Source of the DNA: JAWHQP01 sp032586195
Lineage (GTDB): Bacteria; Pseudomonadota; Gammaproteobacteria; Enterobacterales; Pasteurellaceae
NCBI GenBank assembly: GCA_032586195.1
Contig: JAWHQP010000007.1
Span: 1 to 64,000, forward strand
Length of the DNA: 64,000 bases
Reading direction: 5' to 3'
Numbering within the stretch: position 1 is the first letter of the stretch; the number at the start of each line of letters is the position of its first letter. This document shows positions 33,835 to 42,095 of this stretch, piece by piece. The position numbers were made by a program, and so were the translations under genes. Under the pieces are notes generated by a model, which was not told the origin of the DNA, searched no databases, and saw nothing but the letters and a program-made list of their open reading frames with translations.

Positions 33835-34839
33835 TTAAGAAGCATCGTTACTTAATTGCTTCTTGTGTTTTTCTAATAAGACTTTTCCATCTTTAACAGA
33901 TGAAATAAACTCATCATAGATAGGTTGGCTTGCTTTAATAAATGCATCTATATCAGCCTTATTTATTTGCATACCACTTTCTGCTAATTTCTTCTCCAGT
34001 TCAATATCAAGTCTTTCCGCTTCTTTATATCCCCATGCTTGAGATTCTTTTGCGGATTCTTCAATGATAACTTTAACTTCCGTCGGTAATTTCTTATATG
34101 AATTCAATCCCACTGTTAAGTAAGACGGAGAATATACATGATTAGTAATACTTAGGAATTTCTGAACTTCTTGTAATTTTGCAGCATAAATATTTGTAAG
34201 AGGGTTTTCTTGCCCATCAATTACCCCTGTTCTTAGCCCGATAAAAACATCGCCAAATGGAATAGGTGTCGGATTAGCGCCCCAAACCTTAAACATCTTT
34301 AAACGCCAGGAACTGTTTGGAGTACGAATTTTTAACCCTTTTAAATCTTCAGGTTTTGTAATCGGACGAGAATTATTAGTAATGCTTCTAAAACCGTTTT
34401 CCCAAAGTCCAATGATTTTATAACCCTTTTTCTCCGCCTCCGGTGCAATGTGAGGATAAAAGACTTCTGTCTCGACTTTTGCTAATTGTTCACGATTTGT
34501 AATCAAAAATGGCAATTCAAATATGGCCATTTGCGGAATATTGGTTGCCAGCGTTGATGAAAGCAAGGCAATATCAATTGTACCCAGCTTTAATTTTTGC
34601 TGTGTATCTTTATCTGACCCTAATTGACCCGAACCAAAAAATTTCAACTGATAATCTAATTTGGATTCAGCCAATTTTACGTTGGTTGTATCTACAAAAT
34701 GCTTAGTTGTATCATATTGCAAAGATCCCATACTAGCGGTGGTAGAGACAATTAATTCTTTTGCTTGTAGTGAAAAAACAGATAAGCCAAAAGAAAGAAC
34801 AGATGCAATAAATGCTTTTTTTAATAATCTAGATTTCAT
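33835..34839 (-). CDS. TRAP transporter substrate-binding protein (DctP), system 2
   Basis: 334 residues with a signal peptide of about 26 residues (cleavage near LQA-KE). The DctP core shows GLKIRTPNSSWRLKMFKVWGANP and RTGVIDGQENP, with the carboxylate-binding Arg in LKIRT. The ligand is probably a hydroxylated acid. It begins a new unit after the dhaL terminator; the 153-bp region upstream (34840-34992) holds no clear sigma-70 promoter that I can assign with confidence. Start follows GAGGAGA. Confidence 0.92.
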   Translation of the reverse strand: MKSRLLKKAFIASVLSFGLSVFSLQAKELIVSTTASMGSLQYDTTKHFVDTTNVKLAESKLDYQLKFFGSGQLGSDKDTQQKLKLGTIDIALLSSTLATNIPQMAIFELPFLITNREQLAKVETEVFYPHIAPEAEKKGYKIIGLWENGFRSITNNSRPITKPEDLKGLKIRTPNSSWRLKMFKVWGANPTPIPFGDVFIGLRTGVIDGQENPLTNIYAAKLQEVQKFLSITNHVYSPSYLTVGLNSYKKLPTEVKVIIEESAKESQAWGYKEAERLDIELEKKLAESGMQINKADIDAFIKASQPIYDEFISSVKDGKVLLEKHKKQLSNDAS

Positions 34840-34967
34840 AATAAGATCTCCTCGAAATTATTATCATAAGCTTAAATAAGGATTAATAACCTGCCAGAAA
34901 TTAATATAAAGACAGCTAAACAAACATTTATAACATCATCTTTCGGCATACCATCGTTTATCTTTAG

Positions 34968-34989
34968 ATAAGGCGTAATCTACGCCTTT
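34968..34989 (-). terminator. Hairpin after dhaL
   Basis: AAGGCGTA / TACGCCTT with a 3-base loop, directly after the dhaL stop. The T-run on the minus strand is weak, so it may be only a partial terminator. Confidence 0.55.
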
Positions 34990-34992
34990 ACG

Positions 34993-35631
34993 TCACAATT
35001 TAAATTCCTTATCTAAATATTCCGCCATATACTTCAAAATGAGTGATGTTGACACCGCACCCGGGTCAACATAGCCTAAAGAGCGTTCACCCAAACTTTT
35101 GGCTCGACCGAATACAGCAATTTGATTTCGTGTACTTTCCGCCCCTTCTTCAGCCGCTTTGGCGACACTATCTAAAGCTTCCTGTATGCTTAGTGTCTGC
35201 ACTGATTCGGCTTGTCTGGCCGCGGCGGCCAAAGCATCCATCATCGTTTTATCACCTGGTTTTGCCCCGCCACGATCAAATACACCTTTTTCACCGGCAG
35301 TTAAAAATTTTGATAACACAGTAGCATTGAATTCATTTTCACCTGCAATACCTTTACCGCCGGCCCGGAATAAAGTGCCGAAAATTGCCCCGGACGCACC
35401 ACCCATAGTGGACATCATTTTGGTACCGACGGTTAAAAATAGCTCACCGATATCCTTTGGCTGATAGCTTTCGCTTTTAATTAAATCACGCACTGCGGCA
35501 AAACCGCGCTGCATACCTAAACCGTGGTCGCCATCACCAATTTTTAAATCCAACTCCGTTAAGTATGGCTCGCTTTCCACCATTTTTTCGGCGGTATAAA
35601 GCAGTAAGGCTTTCGTTTCTGTTACATTCAT
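34993..35631 (-). CDS. dhaL: DhaL-like dihydroxyacetone/erythrulose kinase nucleotide-binding subunit
   Basis: 212 residues, normal DhaL length. LKIGDGDHGLGMQRGF holds the Asp cluster that binds the magnesium-ADP, and MSTMGGASGAIFGTLFRA the nucleotide lid. In PTS-linked enzymes DhaL carries ADP rephosphorylated by DhaM; no dhaM is in the window. The frame extends 20 codons upstream, but that would overlap dhaK; the ATG at 35631 lies 1 base after the reconstructed dhaK stop, with GGAGA before it. Together with dhaK it fits a tetrulose (erythrulose) kinase in this locus. Confidence 0.88.
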   Translation of the reverse strand: MNVTETKALLLYTAEKMVESEPYLTELDLKIGDGDHGLGMQRGFAAVRDLIKSESYQPKDIGELFLTVGTKMMSTMGGASGAIFGTLFRAGGKGIAGENEFNATVLSKFLTAGEKGVFDRGGAKPGDKTMMDALAAAARQAESVQTLSIQEALDSVAKAAEEGAESTRNQIAVFGRAKSLGERSLGYVDPGAVSTSLILKYMAEYLDKEFKL

Positions 35632-35632
35632 A

Positions 35633-36636
35633 TCATTTTCTCCAGGCAAAACTATCACAAGGCATATCGTAAAGTTTTTGTAATTCATCATCTAAACGGA
35701 AAATAGTGATGGAATACCCCGCCATCTCCTGTGACGTACAGTAATTACCGATCAAAGTGTCATAAATCTGAATACCCTTGCAGTTAATTCCTGATGAACC
35801 TTACGGTTTGCAATCAACAATTCGGTATAAGTGGACGCTCCCAAGTTATTGATAGTTACACATACCCGATCACCGGCAGTAAGTTCAATGTCTTTACATA
35901 GACATTCAATCATTTCACCATTGATTTCATCAGCCGTAGTGAGCTTTTGTCTTCTCACACCGGGTTCACCATGGATACCCATGCCCAATTCCAATTCATC
36001 GTCCGCTAATTCAAAATTAAATTTTCCTGTTTGTGGAATGGAACAGGCACCAAGCGCAACCCCCATACTACGGGTATTAAAATTCGCTTTTGCGGTGACT
36101 TCATGCAATCTGTCTAAGTCGTAACCCGCTTGCACGGCGGCACCTGCAATCTTTAATACATACATGTCACCGGCAACACCACGACGATCACTCATCTTGG
36201 AAAGCGGGGCGGCTGAAATATCATCGGTTACACGCACAGTCTTAACCGGAATGCCCTCTTCCTCCAATAATTCTGCGGCAATATCGAAATTCATGTTATC
36301 GCCGGCATAGTTACCGTAAATAAACAATACCCCTTTACCTTTCTGTGCGGCTTTGGTCGTCTCGATAATAATATCCGGTGACGGCGAGGCGAACACTTCA
36401 CCTAATGCCGCGGCATCCGCCAATCCTTTTCCGACATAGCCGGCAAACATCGGCTCATGTCCGCTACCGCCTCCCGTTACCACAACAACCTGATTATCTT
36501 TAATATCACGGCGAAAGACCCCGCTATATCCATCGACCTTAATAAGTTTTCCACCTGCAGCATATAACAAGCCTTCCAGCTGTTCGGAAGGAACATCGTT
36601 CGGATTATTTAACAGTTTTTTAGGTTTTCTGCTCAT
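35633..36636 (-). pseudogene. dhaK: DhaK-like kinase subunit, interrupted by a one-base frameshift
   Basis: The open frame from 36636 reads to a stop at 35752 and ends with unrelated residues (ARVFRFMTL). One missing base near 35778 (GCAAGGG where GCAAAGGG is expected) puts it out of frame. In the other frame the DhaK C-terminus continues as IYDTLIGNYCTSQEMAGYSI and ends at 35633, one base before dhaL, giving about 336 residues, the family length. Substrate and catalytic motifs are intact upstream: GGGSGHEP, NYAGDNMNFD and GIHGEPG. DhaK binds dihydroxyacetone or erythrulose covalently through His. Start at the second Met fits GGGAG spacing. A sequencing error, a real null mutation, or recoding are all possible. 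Confidence 0.88.
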
Positions 36637-36660
36637 AGTCATCTCCCTCTATTTCAGTAC

Positions 36661-37680
36661 TCACGCCGATTTTTGTGACAACACACCCGTTCCCATACGT
36701 ACGGCAATATTAAATGCCGCTTCAAAGGCCGTCGGAATCGCTACATTTTTTCCGTATAAATCAAAAGCCGTTCCGTGATTTGCCGTAGTAATTGGAATCG
36801 GAATACCGCCTTGCACCGTTACTCCCCGTTCAAATCCCAATAATTTCAACGCGGTAGAAAATTGATCGTGATACATTGAAAGCACACCGTCAATTTTCAG
36901 CCGTTCAACTTCCCGCATCGTGGTATCCCCCGGAAATGGGCCATAAACGTCAATCCCATATTCACGTGCCTTTTCAATTCCCGGCGTAATAATTTTGATT
37001 TCTTCATCGCCAAATACGCCTCCTTCGCCGCCATGAGGATTTAATGCCTGTACAGCAATTTTCGGATTTTTGACACCGGCCTGAGTGAGCGCCTTATTTA
37101 ATAACAACACTCCATCAACCACCCCTTGCACCGACAAATTCGGTACAATGTCCTTAAACGGAATATGCGATGTCACACGACCGGCCCAAATGTTATCAAC
37201 TACATTAAGTTCACAAACGAAACCATGATAATTTGTTTGATCCGCGAACCAATGTAATTCATCCCGATACTGTAAACCGCCTTTATGCATAGCCTGTTTA
37301 TTTAATGGGGCAAAACAAATTGCATGCACGAAATCCTGTTTAGCTAAATCCACCGCTTTCTTCAATGTTTCTAAAATATAGACACCGCTTTGTTCGGTCG
37401 CTTTACCATATTCAAAGGGCAAAGGGTGAGAACATTTATGATGGAGCAATGCAGGTACGCCCTGTTTAAACCGGTATGTCGCCAGCGACTCTTCAAAAAT
37501 CTCCTCATAATCACACCGCACTTTGGCAATAGCCAGGCCTTTTGCCAATTCATTTCTATCCGCAATAAGCAGCACATTTGCTTTTTCCCGCTGCGATTGC
37601 TGCGCCAATAACTTGGCAACCAACTCGGGACCAACCCCCGCAGGATCTCCCAACGTCATTGCAATAACAGGTTTTTGCAT
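36661..37680 (-). CDS. pdxA2: PdxA2-type 4-phospho-tetronate dehydrogenase, copy 2
   Basis: 339 residues of the PdxA family. MTLGDPAGVGPELVA at the N-terminus, HWFADQTN, ALNPHGGEGG (metal His), MYHDQ and ANHGTAFDLYGKN are all conserved. In C4 acid pathways PdxA2 oxidises 4-phospho-D-threonate or 4-phospho-D-erythronate and releases CO2 to form dihydroxyacetone phosphate. It starts an operon with dhaK-dhaL behind a CRP-like site, and is distinct from the copy at 40851. True PdxA (vitamin B6 synthesis) is less likely given the neighbours. Confidence 0.87.
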   Translation of the reverse strand: MQKPVIAMTLGDPAGVGPELVAKLLAQQSQREKANVLLIADRNELAKGLAIAKVRCDYEEIFEESLATYRFKQGVPALLHHKCSHPLPFEYGKATEQSGVYILETLKKAVDLAKQDFVHAICFAPLNKQAMHKGGLQYRDELHWFADQTNYHGFVCELNVVDNIWAGRVTSHIPFKDIVPNLSVQGVVDGVLLLNKALTQAGVKNPKIAVQALNPHGGEGGVFGDEEIKIITPGIEKAREYGIDVYGPFPGDTTMREVERLKIDGVLSMYHDQFSTALKLLGFERGVTVQGGIPIPITTANHGTAFDLYGKNVAIPTAFEAAFNIAVRMGTGVLSQKSA

Positions 37681-37771
37681 AAAAATCTCCTATTTAAACC
37701 CAACCCCAAAAATGAACAATAGTTAATAGTGGTAACATTAGTGCATAATTAGAGCAGATTTTTTCCTTTAA

Positions 37772-37793
37772 AAACGTGACAAACTTCACAAAG
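37772..37793. promoter_or_regulatory. Candidate CRP site upstream of pdxA2-dhaKL
   Basis: On the minus strand TGTGA-AGTTTG-TCACG, one mismatch from the CRP core, about 95 bp upstream of the pdxA2 start in a 230-bp gene-free stretch. Confidence 0.6.
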
Positions 37794-37870
37794 GTAATAA
37801 ATAGTTGAAAAATTTTTTAATATTAAATTTTTAATGTATAGGGAATGGATACCGAGAGAGAAGGAAAAAG

Positions 37871-37901
37871 AAAGCCCGACTTACATCGTCAGCCGGGCTT
37901 A
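37871..37901 (-). terminator. Terminator after the KdgT permease gene
   Basis: Minus-strand AAGCCCGGCT / AGTCGGGCTT, a 10-bp stem with one G-T pair, followed by TTTCTTTTTCC. It separates the dtnK operon from the pdxA2-dhaKL unit. Confidence 0.85.
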
Positions 37902-37910
37902 ATACTATGC

Positions 37911-38969
37911 TTAGGCCGCATCTGCCGTTTGTCGTTCTGCGGCAAGTTTTTTACCTGCCCAACCTTCATCGGAGTAAATGCCTAATTTATTTTTACGCAT
38001 CTGTCTGTCAAAGAAGGCTACGATAAACGGACACAAAAACAAGGTAATAATCGAGGCGGTGGCACATTGCGCCGTTGCCATCGGCACATATGGCGCATAA
38101 GTCGGATCTGCATCGGCAACGGCAGCCGGCGTCATGGCCGAATTTAATGCAGTAGTACCAATCGCCGCCCCCATGGCATTACGTTCTTTTTTCGGTAAGA
38201 AAATGTTGAACACATAGAAGAACACCACAGCGGTCAGGGTTGAGATAATACCCAGAATAATACCCGACGCCCCCGCCACAAGAATGGTATTCACGTCGGT
38301 ACCCGAACCGATGGCAATAGTCATAATGAAAATCACGATCGGCTGTGCTTTACCACATAAAGTACGGAACGTACTGTCCAAATTCCCCCAAATAAACCCG
38401 ATTAAGAGCGGAATTAAAGTAGCAACCACCGCCATGAAAGGAATATTAGCCAACCCGCTCGCACCCAATGCAATTAATGTGAAGAACGGGCCGTCATTCA
38501 ATGAAAGAATGGAAATCGCACCGGTATCGGTAGAATTGCCGAATTGTGAGGAAAGGGAGATATACAATGAGCTGTTGGAATTAGTAATGGCGGCAATTAA
38601 AACGATAGGAGATAACCCCCAGATTCCTTCCGGACCAAAGTAATAACCGACCGCCAAACCGATTCCTATACCCAGAAAAAATTTAATGCCGGTTAAAATA
38701 ACCCCTTTATACAACGGCATACCTACCTGTCTGACGTTGATTGAAGAGCCGCATAGGATCAGAAATAATCCCATCAGCGCCGGCTGTCCGTTTTTAAATA
38801 AGCCTGAAGTAAAGCCGCCTATTTCAAAGAAGGCGGGGAAGAATGTTTTTATCGCTACGGCCAACAGCAGCGGGATAATGACCAAACCGCCGGGAATTTT
38901 CATCATTTTATCCATCAAGCCGAGATCAATATGACCTTCCTGATTGCGTTTGAATTGGAATTTTGACAT
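37911..38969 (-). CDS. kdgT: 2-keto-3-deoxygluconate permease family transporter (KdgT-like)
   Basis: 352 residues, about ten membrane segments, KdgT family: KIPGGLVIIPLLLA near the N-terminus, GSSINVRQ, and TTALNSAMTPAAVADADP in the second half. It is a proton-linked symporter for keto-deoxy sugar acids; here, behind dtnK, pdxA2 and an rpiB-like gene, its substrate may be a C4 acid instead. It is the last gene of its operon. Start follows AGGAG. Confidence 0.88.
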   Translation of the reverse strand: MSKFQFKRNQEGHIDLGLMDKMMKIPGGLVIIPLLLAVAIKTFFPAFFEIGGFTSGLFKNGQPALMGLFLILCGSSINVRQVGMPLYKGVILTGIKFFLGIGIGLAVGYYFGPEGIWGLSPIVLIAAITNSNSSLYISLSSQFGNSTDTGAISILSLNDGPFFTLIALGASGLANIPFMAVVATLIPLLIGFIWGNLDSTFRTLCGKAQPIVIFIMTIAIGSGTDVNTILVAGASGIILGIISTLTAVVFFYVFNIFLPKKERNAMGAAIGTTALNSAMTPAAVADADPTYAPYVPMATAQCATASIITLFLCPFIVAFFDRQMRKNKLGIYSDEGWAGKKLAAERQTADAA

Positions 38970-39008
38970 ATCTGTGCTCCTGAAGAGTATGGATTATTTA
39001 TAGGGTGG

Positions 39009-39464
39009 TTATTTGTAGTTACTGTATTTCCGATCAATTTCATTAATTCGCGCAACTTTCGGAGCTGAACCTCCACCCGCAAAATCAGCTCCTAACCAAA
39101 CGGTTAAAATTGATTTTGCCAGTTCAACGCCAATAACCCGCTCACCAAAGCAGATAATCTGAGCGTTATTGCTTTTTCTGGCACGTTCGGCAGAAAAACT
39201 ATCGTGGCATACGGCAGCCCGGATACCGGGAATCTTATTCGCCGTAATACACATGCCGATACCCGTGCCGCAAGTCAAAATGCCTCGTTCAAACTTACCT
39301 TCAGCCACCGCCAAGGCCACTTTCTCCGCAATATCCGGATAAAGCACTACACTGCCTTCATCTGCTCCGAAGTCCTCATATTCAATACCCAGTGAATCCA
39401 GATGTTTAATTAATTCAATCTTTAAACGATACGCAGCTTCATCACATCCAATCGCAATTTTCAT
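39009..39464 (-). CDS. RpiB/LacAB-family sugar-phosphate isomerase (EryI-like), copy 2
   Basis: 151 residues, about 80 percent identical to the copy at 27453 by eye, sharing ILTCGTGIGM, AAVCHDSFSAERARKSN and the C-terminal SAPKVARINEIDRKY. The catalytic Cys and His are kept. The longer frame from 39473 adds only three residues; GGGGTG is suitably spaced for the ATG at 39464. Its position between dtnK and the KdgT gene, away from the TPI-like gene, suggests a second ketose-aldose step or a paralogue serving a different inducer. Confidence 0.87.
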   Translation of the reverse strand: MKIAIGCDEAAYRLKIELIKHLDSLGIEYEDFGADEGSVVLYPDIAEKVALAVAEGKFERGILTCGTGIGMCITANKIPGIRAAVCHDSFSAERARKSNNAQIICFGERVIGVELAKSILTVWLGADFAGGGSAPKVARINEIDRKYSNYK

Positions 39465-39480
39465 TTTGTACACCCCGTTA

Positions 39481-40839
39481 CTAATGATTTATTTCTCTAC
39501 AGGCTTCTAAAAATAACCGATCAACAATTTTACAGGCCGTATTCTCGTCACCCGTTAGGCCGCCTTTACCTATAATCGGCATGCCGTCATAATTTCCGAC
39601 TAACCTTCCCACGTCCGCCTGAGGAATCACATAGTCAATTACCTCTATCGCAGCAACGTTTAACTGATTACACACGTTTACTATCGTATCGCCGCCCGTG
39701 GCATAGATACCGGCAATATTGTCCGCACCGATTTGAGCAAAAATATCTGCCACAATCATACCCAGCCCCGCATTAATACGCTCTGCGCTTTCTCCATGAA
39801 TATAGCCGTATTTTTCATCCTGCTCATTTAAATCAAGTAGCGGACCATGCAACGCCGTTTCCAGCAAAATGGCTCGAGGCCGCTTTTTTCGGGTCATGAA
39901 ACCCTTTACTTTATTAACAATGCGTTTTGCTTCTTTGTCTGCGATCTCGCCACCTTCAATAAGTAATAACGGATCAACGGAAACCTGCTCATTACGGGGG
40001 TCTCGGCATAACATCTCCATTTGCATCTTAGTGACCGGCGTCGCACTACCCGCCACCACTAACACGGTTTTACCCTTAGCACAGGAATCATCGCCGTGGG
40101 GAATATTAGATTCTTCTTTGTGAATAATACCGCGATGAAAACCTAATGCCACCGTAAACGGACCGGGGTCAACCGCAAGGATATCGTTCTCCAATAATAA
40201 ACAGGCATGCGCAATATTTGATACGTCTTCAAGCGTAATGGCATCAACGACAATCACCTGTTTATCTTGTTTAATCCGGTTCATTAGTGCTACTTTGATG
40301 TCATAAATACCACGCATAACATCACCTAATGTCACCAGTCCGACAGATCTGAGTGTTTGTGAGCGTAATAAATCGGGAATATAAACCTCTTTTACCGGTG
40401 TCCGTACATCCTGAGCGACCGGCGTATTGGTTAATGCCACCCCATCAATCACCGAATATCCACCCACTACAATACGGCGGGATTGCGGCATTGCGGGAAC
40501 AACGACAGCAACGGTATTTTCAGGCAGCTGATCTAACATTGCATCAATCTCGACACCTATACCTCCCCGCAGAGTAGTATCGATACGTTTAGTAAAATAC
40601 TGCACACCCATCGCTTTTAACGTCTTGGTTGCTTTTTCCACCCGGCTATATGCTTCATGTTTAGGCAACGGACGACTGCTGGTACTGATCAGCAAGGATT
40701 CGGGACTATTTTCAGCGCCTATTTTTTCAGCCGCCTCAGTATGAAAACATACCGTGGTTTTTGAACCCGACCGGGCAAGCAATACTCCCGTAGTGGTTGC
40801 TCCGGTTAAATCATCTGCTACAACTCCAATTAAAGGCAT
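39481..40839 (-). CDS. dtnK: D-threonate/D-erythronate kinase (four-carbon acid sugar kinase family, DUF1537)
   Basis: 452 residues. N-terminal IGVVADDLTGATTTGVLLA and C-terminal GIYATGGDTIV plus GGLTGDENTACKIVD identify the DUF1537 kinase fold. With PdxA2 next door it fits DtnK/DenK, which makes 4-phospho-D-threonate or -erythronate. The upstream frame reaches 40854 and overlaps the pdxA2 stop, but GGGGGA precedes the ATG at 40839, the better start. It is unlike OtnK at 16957, so the window holds both branches of this kinase family. Confidence 0.9.
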   Translation of the reverse strand: MPLIGVVADDLTGATTTGVLLARSGSKTTVCFHTEAAEKIGAENSPESLLISTSSRPLPKHEAYSRVEKATKTLKAMGVQYFTKRIDTTLRGGIGVEIDAMLDQLPENTVAVVVPAMPQSRRIVVGGYSVIDGVALTNTPVAQDVRTPVKEVYIPDLLRSQTLRSVGLVTLGDVMRGIYDIKVALMNRIKQDKQVIVVDAITLEDVSNIAHACLLLENDILAVDPGPFTVALGFHRGIIHKEESNIPHGDDSCAKGKTVLVVAGSATPVTKMQMEMLCRDPRNEQVSVDPLLLIEGGEIADKEAKRIVNKVKGFMTRKKRPRAILLETALHGPLLDLNEQDEKYGYIHGESAERINAGLGMIVADIFAQIGADNIAGIYATGGDTIVNVCNQLNVAAIEVIDYVIPQADVGRLVGNYDGMPIIGKGGLTGDENTACKIVDRLFLEACREINH

Positions 40840-40850
40840 ATATCCCCCAA

Positions 40851-41861
40851 TCACGCTTTTTTATTCATATATTTCGTAGTGTATTCAGCTAGAACTTTAG
40901 TTGACTCAATCATACTCACCCCATTTGCAATATTCTTACCTGCAATATCAAATGCCGTACCATGGTCAACCGAGCTACGCATAAACGGCAAACCAAACGT
41001 TATAGTGACTGATTTTTCAAAATCTAGCGTTTTGCAGGCTATATGCCCCTGATCATGATAGAGAGAAAGAATCGCATCATATTTACCGGATTTACCAATA
41101 TGGAACACCGAATCGGCAGGCACAGGACCGGTAACGTTAATACCTGCCGCTTTTGCAGCCTCAACAGCGGGAATCAACTCATCAATTTCTTCACGGCCAA
41201 ATAAACCGTTATCACCGCCATGCGGATTTAACGCTGCGACAGCAATAAACGGGTTCTCAATACCGATATTACGTAATTCACGATCAATATTTTTTACATC
41301 TTCCAATACACGAGCTTTCGTAGCGTATTTACAGGCATCAATAAGCGACATATGGCGGCTGACAAAGAACACGCGTAATTTGTGGCAGCTAAACATTGTT
41401 AAACCATAAGGAGAATTCGTACGATTTTGATAAATTTCAGTATGACCCGGTTCTTTAACACCAATCAGTTTAATCGCACCTTTATGAATCGGAGCCGTTG
41501 ACACGGCATCGATTTTTTTCGCCATACCGAGTTCGATAGATTTAATCACCCAATCGTAGGACATTTGTCCGGCCAAAGCCTGTACTTCACCCCATTTAAT
41601 GGAATCTACGTCATAATCACCCGTTTCCAGTACATCAATAGAACCTAGCTCATACTTTGCTTCCACCGGATCATTAATTTTATGAAATTGCGGTGAAACG
41701 CCTCTTACTTTTGCCGCACGCTGCAAGATTGCAATACTGCCAATGACAAACGGCTTGCAAATTGCCGCAATTTCCGCCGATAACATAGTGTCAATGGTAA
41801 TTTCAGGGCCAATACCGGCCGGATCTCCCATAGTTAATGCAATGACTGGTTTTTTCAACAT
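40851..41861 (-). CDS. pdxA2: PdxA2-type 4-phospho-D-threonate/erythronate dehydrogenase, copy 1
   Basis: 336 residues. MGDPAGIGPEITI at the N-terminus, APIHKGAIKLIGVKEPGHTEIY, ALNPHGGDNG, YHDQGHIACK and SVDHGTAFDIAGK carry the family's metal His residues and phosphate contacts. It would oxidise and decarboxylate the DtnK product to dihydroxyacetone phosphate. It is the first gene of the dtnK operon, divergent from a DeoR-type regulator, and has GAGGAG before the start. The copy at 36661 is a distant paralogue, about half identical at best. Confidence 0.9.
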   Translation of the reverse strand: MLKKPVIALTMGDPAGIGPEITIDTMLSAEIAAICKPFVIGSIAILQRAAKVRGVSPQFHKINDPVEAKYELGSIDVLETGDYDVDSIKWGEVQALAGQMSYDWVIKSIELGMAKKIDAVSTAPIHKGAIKLIGVKEPGHTEIYQNRTNSPYGLTMFSCHKLRVFFVSRHMSLIDACKYATKARVLEDVKNIDRELRNIGIENPFIAVAALNPHGGDNGLFGREEIDELIPAVEAAKAAGINVTGPVPADSVFHIGKSGKYDAILSLYHDQGHIACKTLDFEKSVTITFGLPFMRSSVDHGTAFDIAGKNIANGVSMIESTKVLAEYTTKYMNKKA

Positions 41862-41880
41862 AACAAGCTCCTCAATCTAC

Positions 41881-41899
41881 TTTCGTTTATTTTCGTTTA
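41881..41899. promoter_or_regulatory. Tandem TTTCGTTTA repeats, candidate DeoR-type operator
   Basis: TTTCGTTTA at 41881-41889 and 41891-41899, one helical turn apart, about 20 bp before the pdxA2 start. A third copy is at 42001-42009, beyond the CRP-like site, and an inverted related CGAAAG is near 42019. The layout would allow looping across the divergent promoters by the DeoR-type protein encoded at 42096. Confidence 0.6.
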
Positions 41900-41959
41900 A
41901 AACTTAACGCAAATTAATACTAATCAAGAAAAAATATGACAGCTAGCACTTTGTATAAA

Positions 41960-41981
41960 TTTTGTGAGCTTAATCACAAAA
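41960..41981. promoter_or_regulatory. CRP site between pdxA2-dtnK operon and its regulator
   Basis: TGTGA-GCTTAA-TCACA, a perfect match to the ten core positions, with TTT and AAA flanks. It is about 100 bp upstream of pdxA2 and 115 bp upstream of the regulator gene. Confidence 0.75.
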
Positions 41982-42000
41982 AAATTTAAAAAAAACATTT

Positions 42001-42009
42001 TTTCGTTTA
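42001..42009. promoter_or_regulatory. Third TTTCGTTTA operator copy
   Basis: Identical to the tandem pair at 41881-41899 but on the regulator side of the CRP site, 87 bp before the regulator start. Confidence 0.5.
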
Positions 42010-42095
42010 AGATAGAAGCGAAAGTGAGAAGACGGGCATTAGTTGAGGCGATATCCTAGTGCCGTAAGCACATTTTTAATCCTAAGGTAATAGCC

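Noticed and set aside
35752..36642. 296-residue DhaK as a complete protein
   Set aside because: The C-terminal family sequence is found in the shifted frame directly before dhaL.
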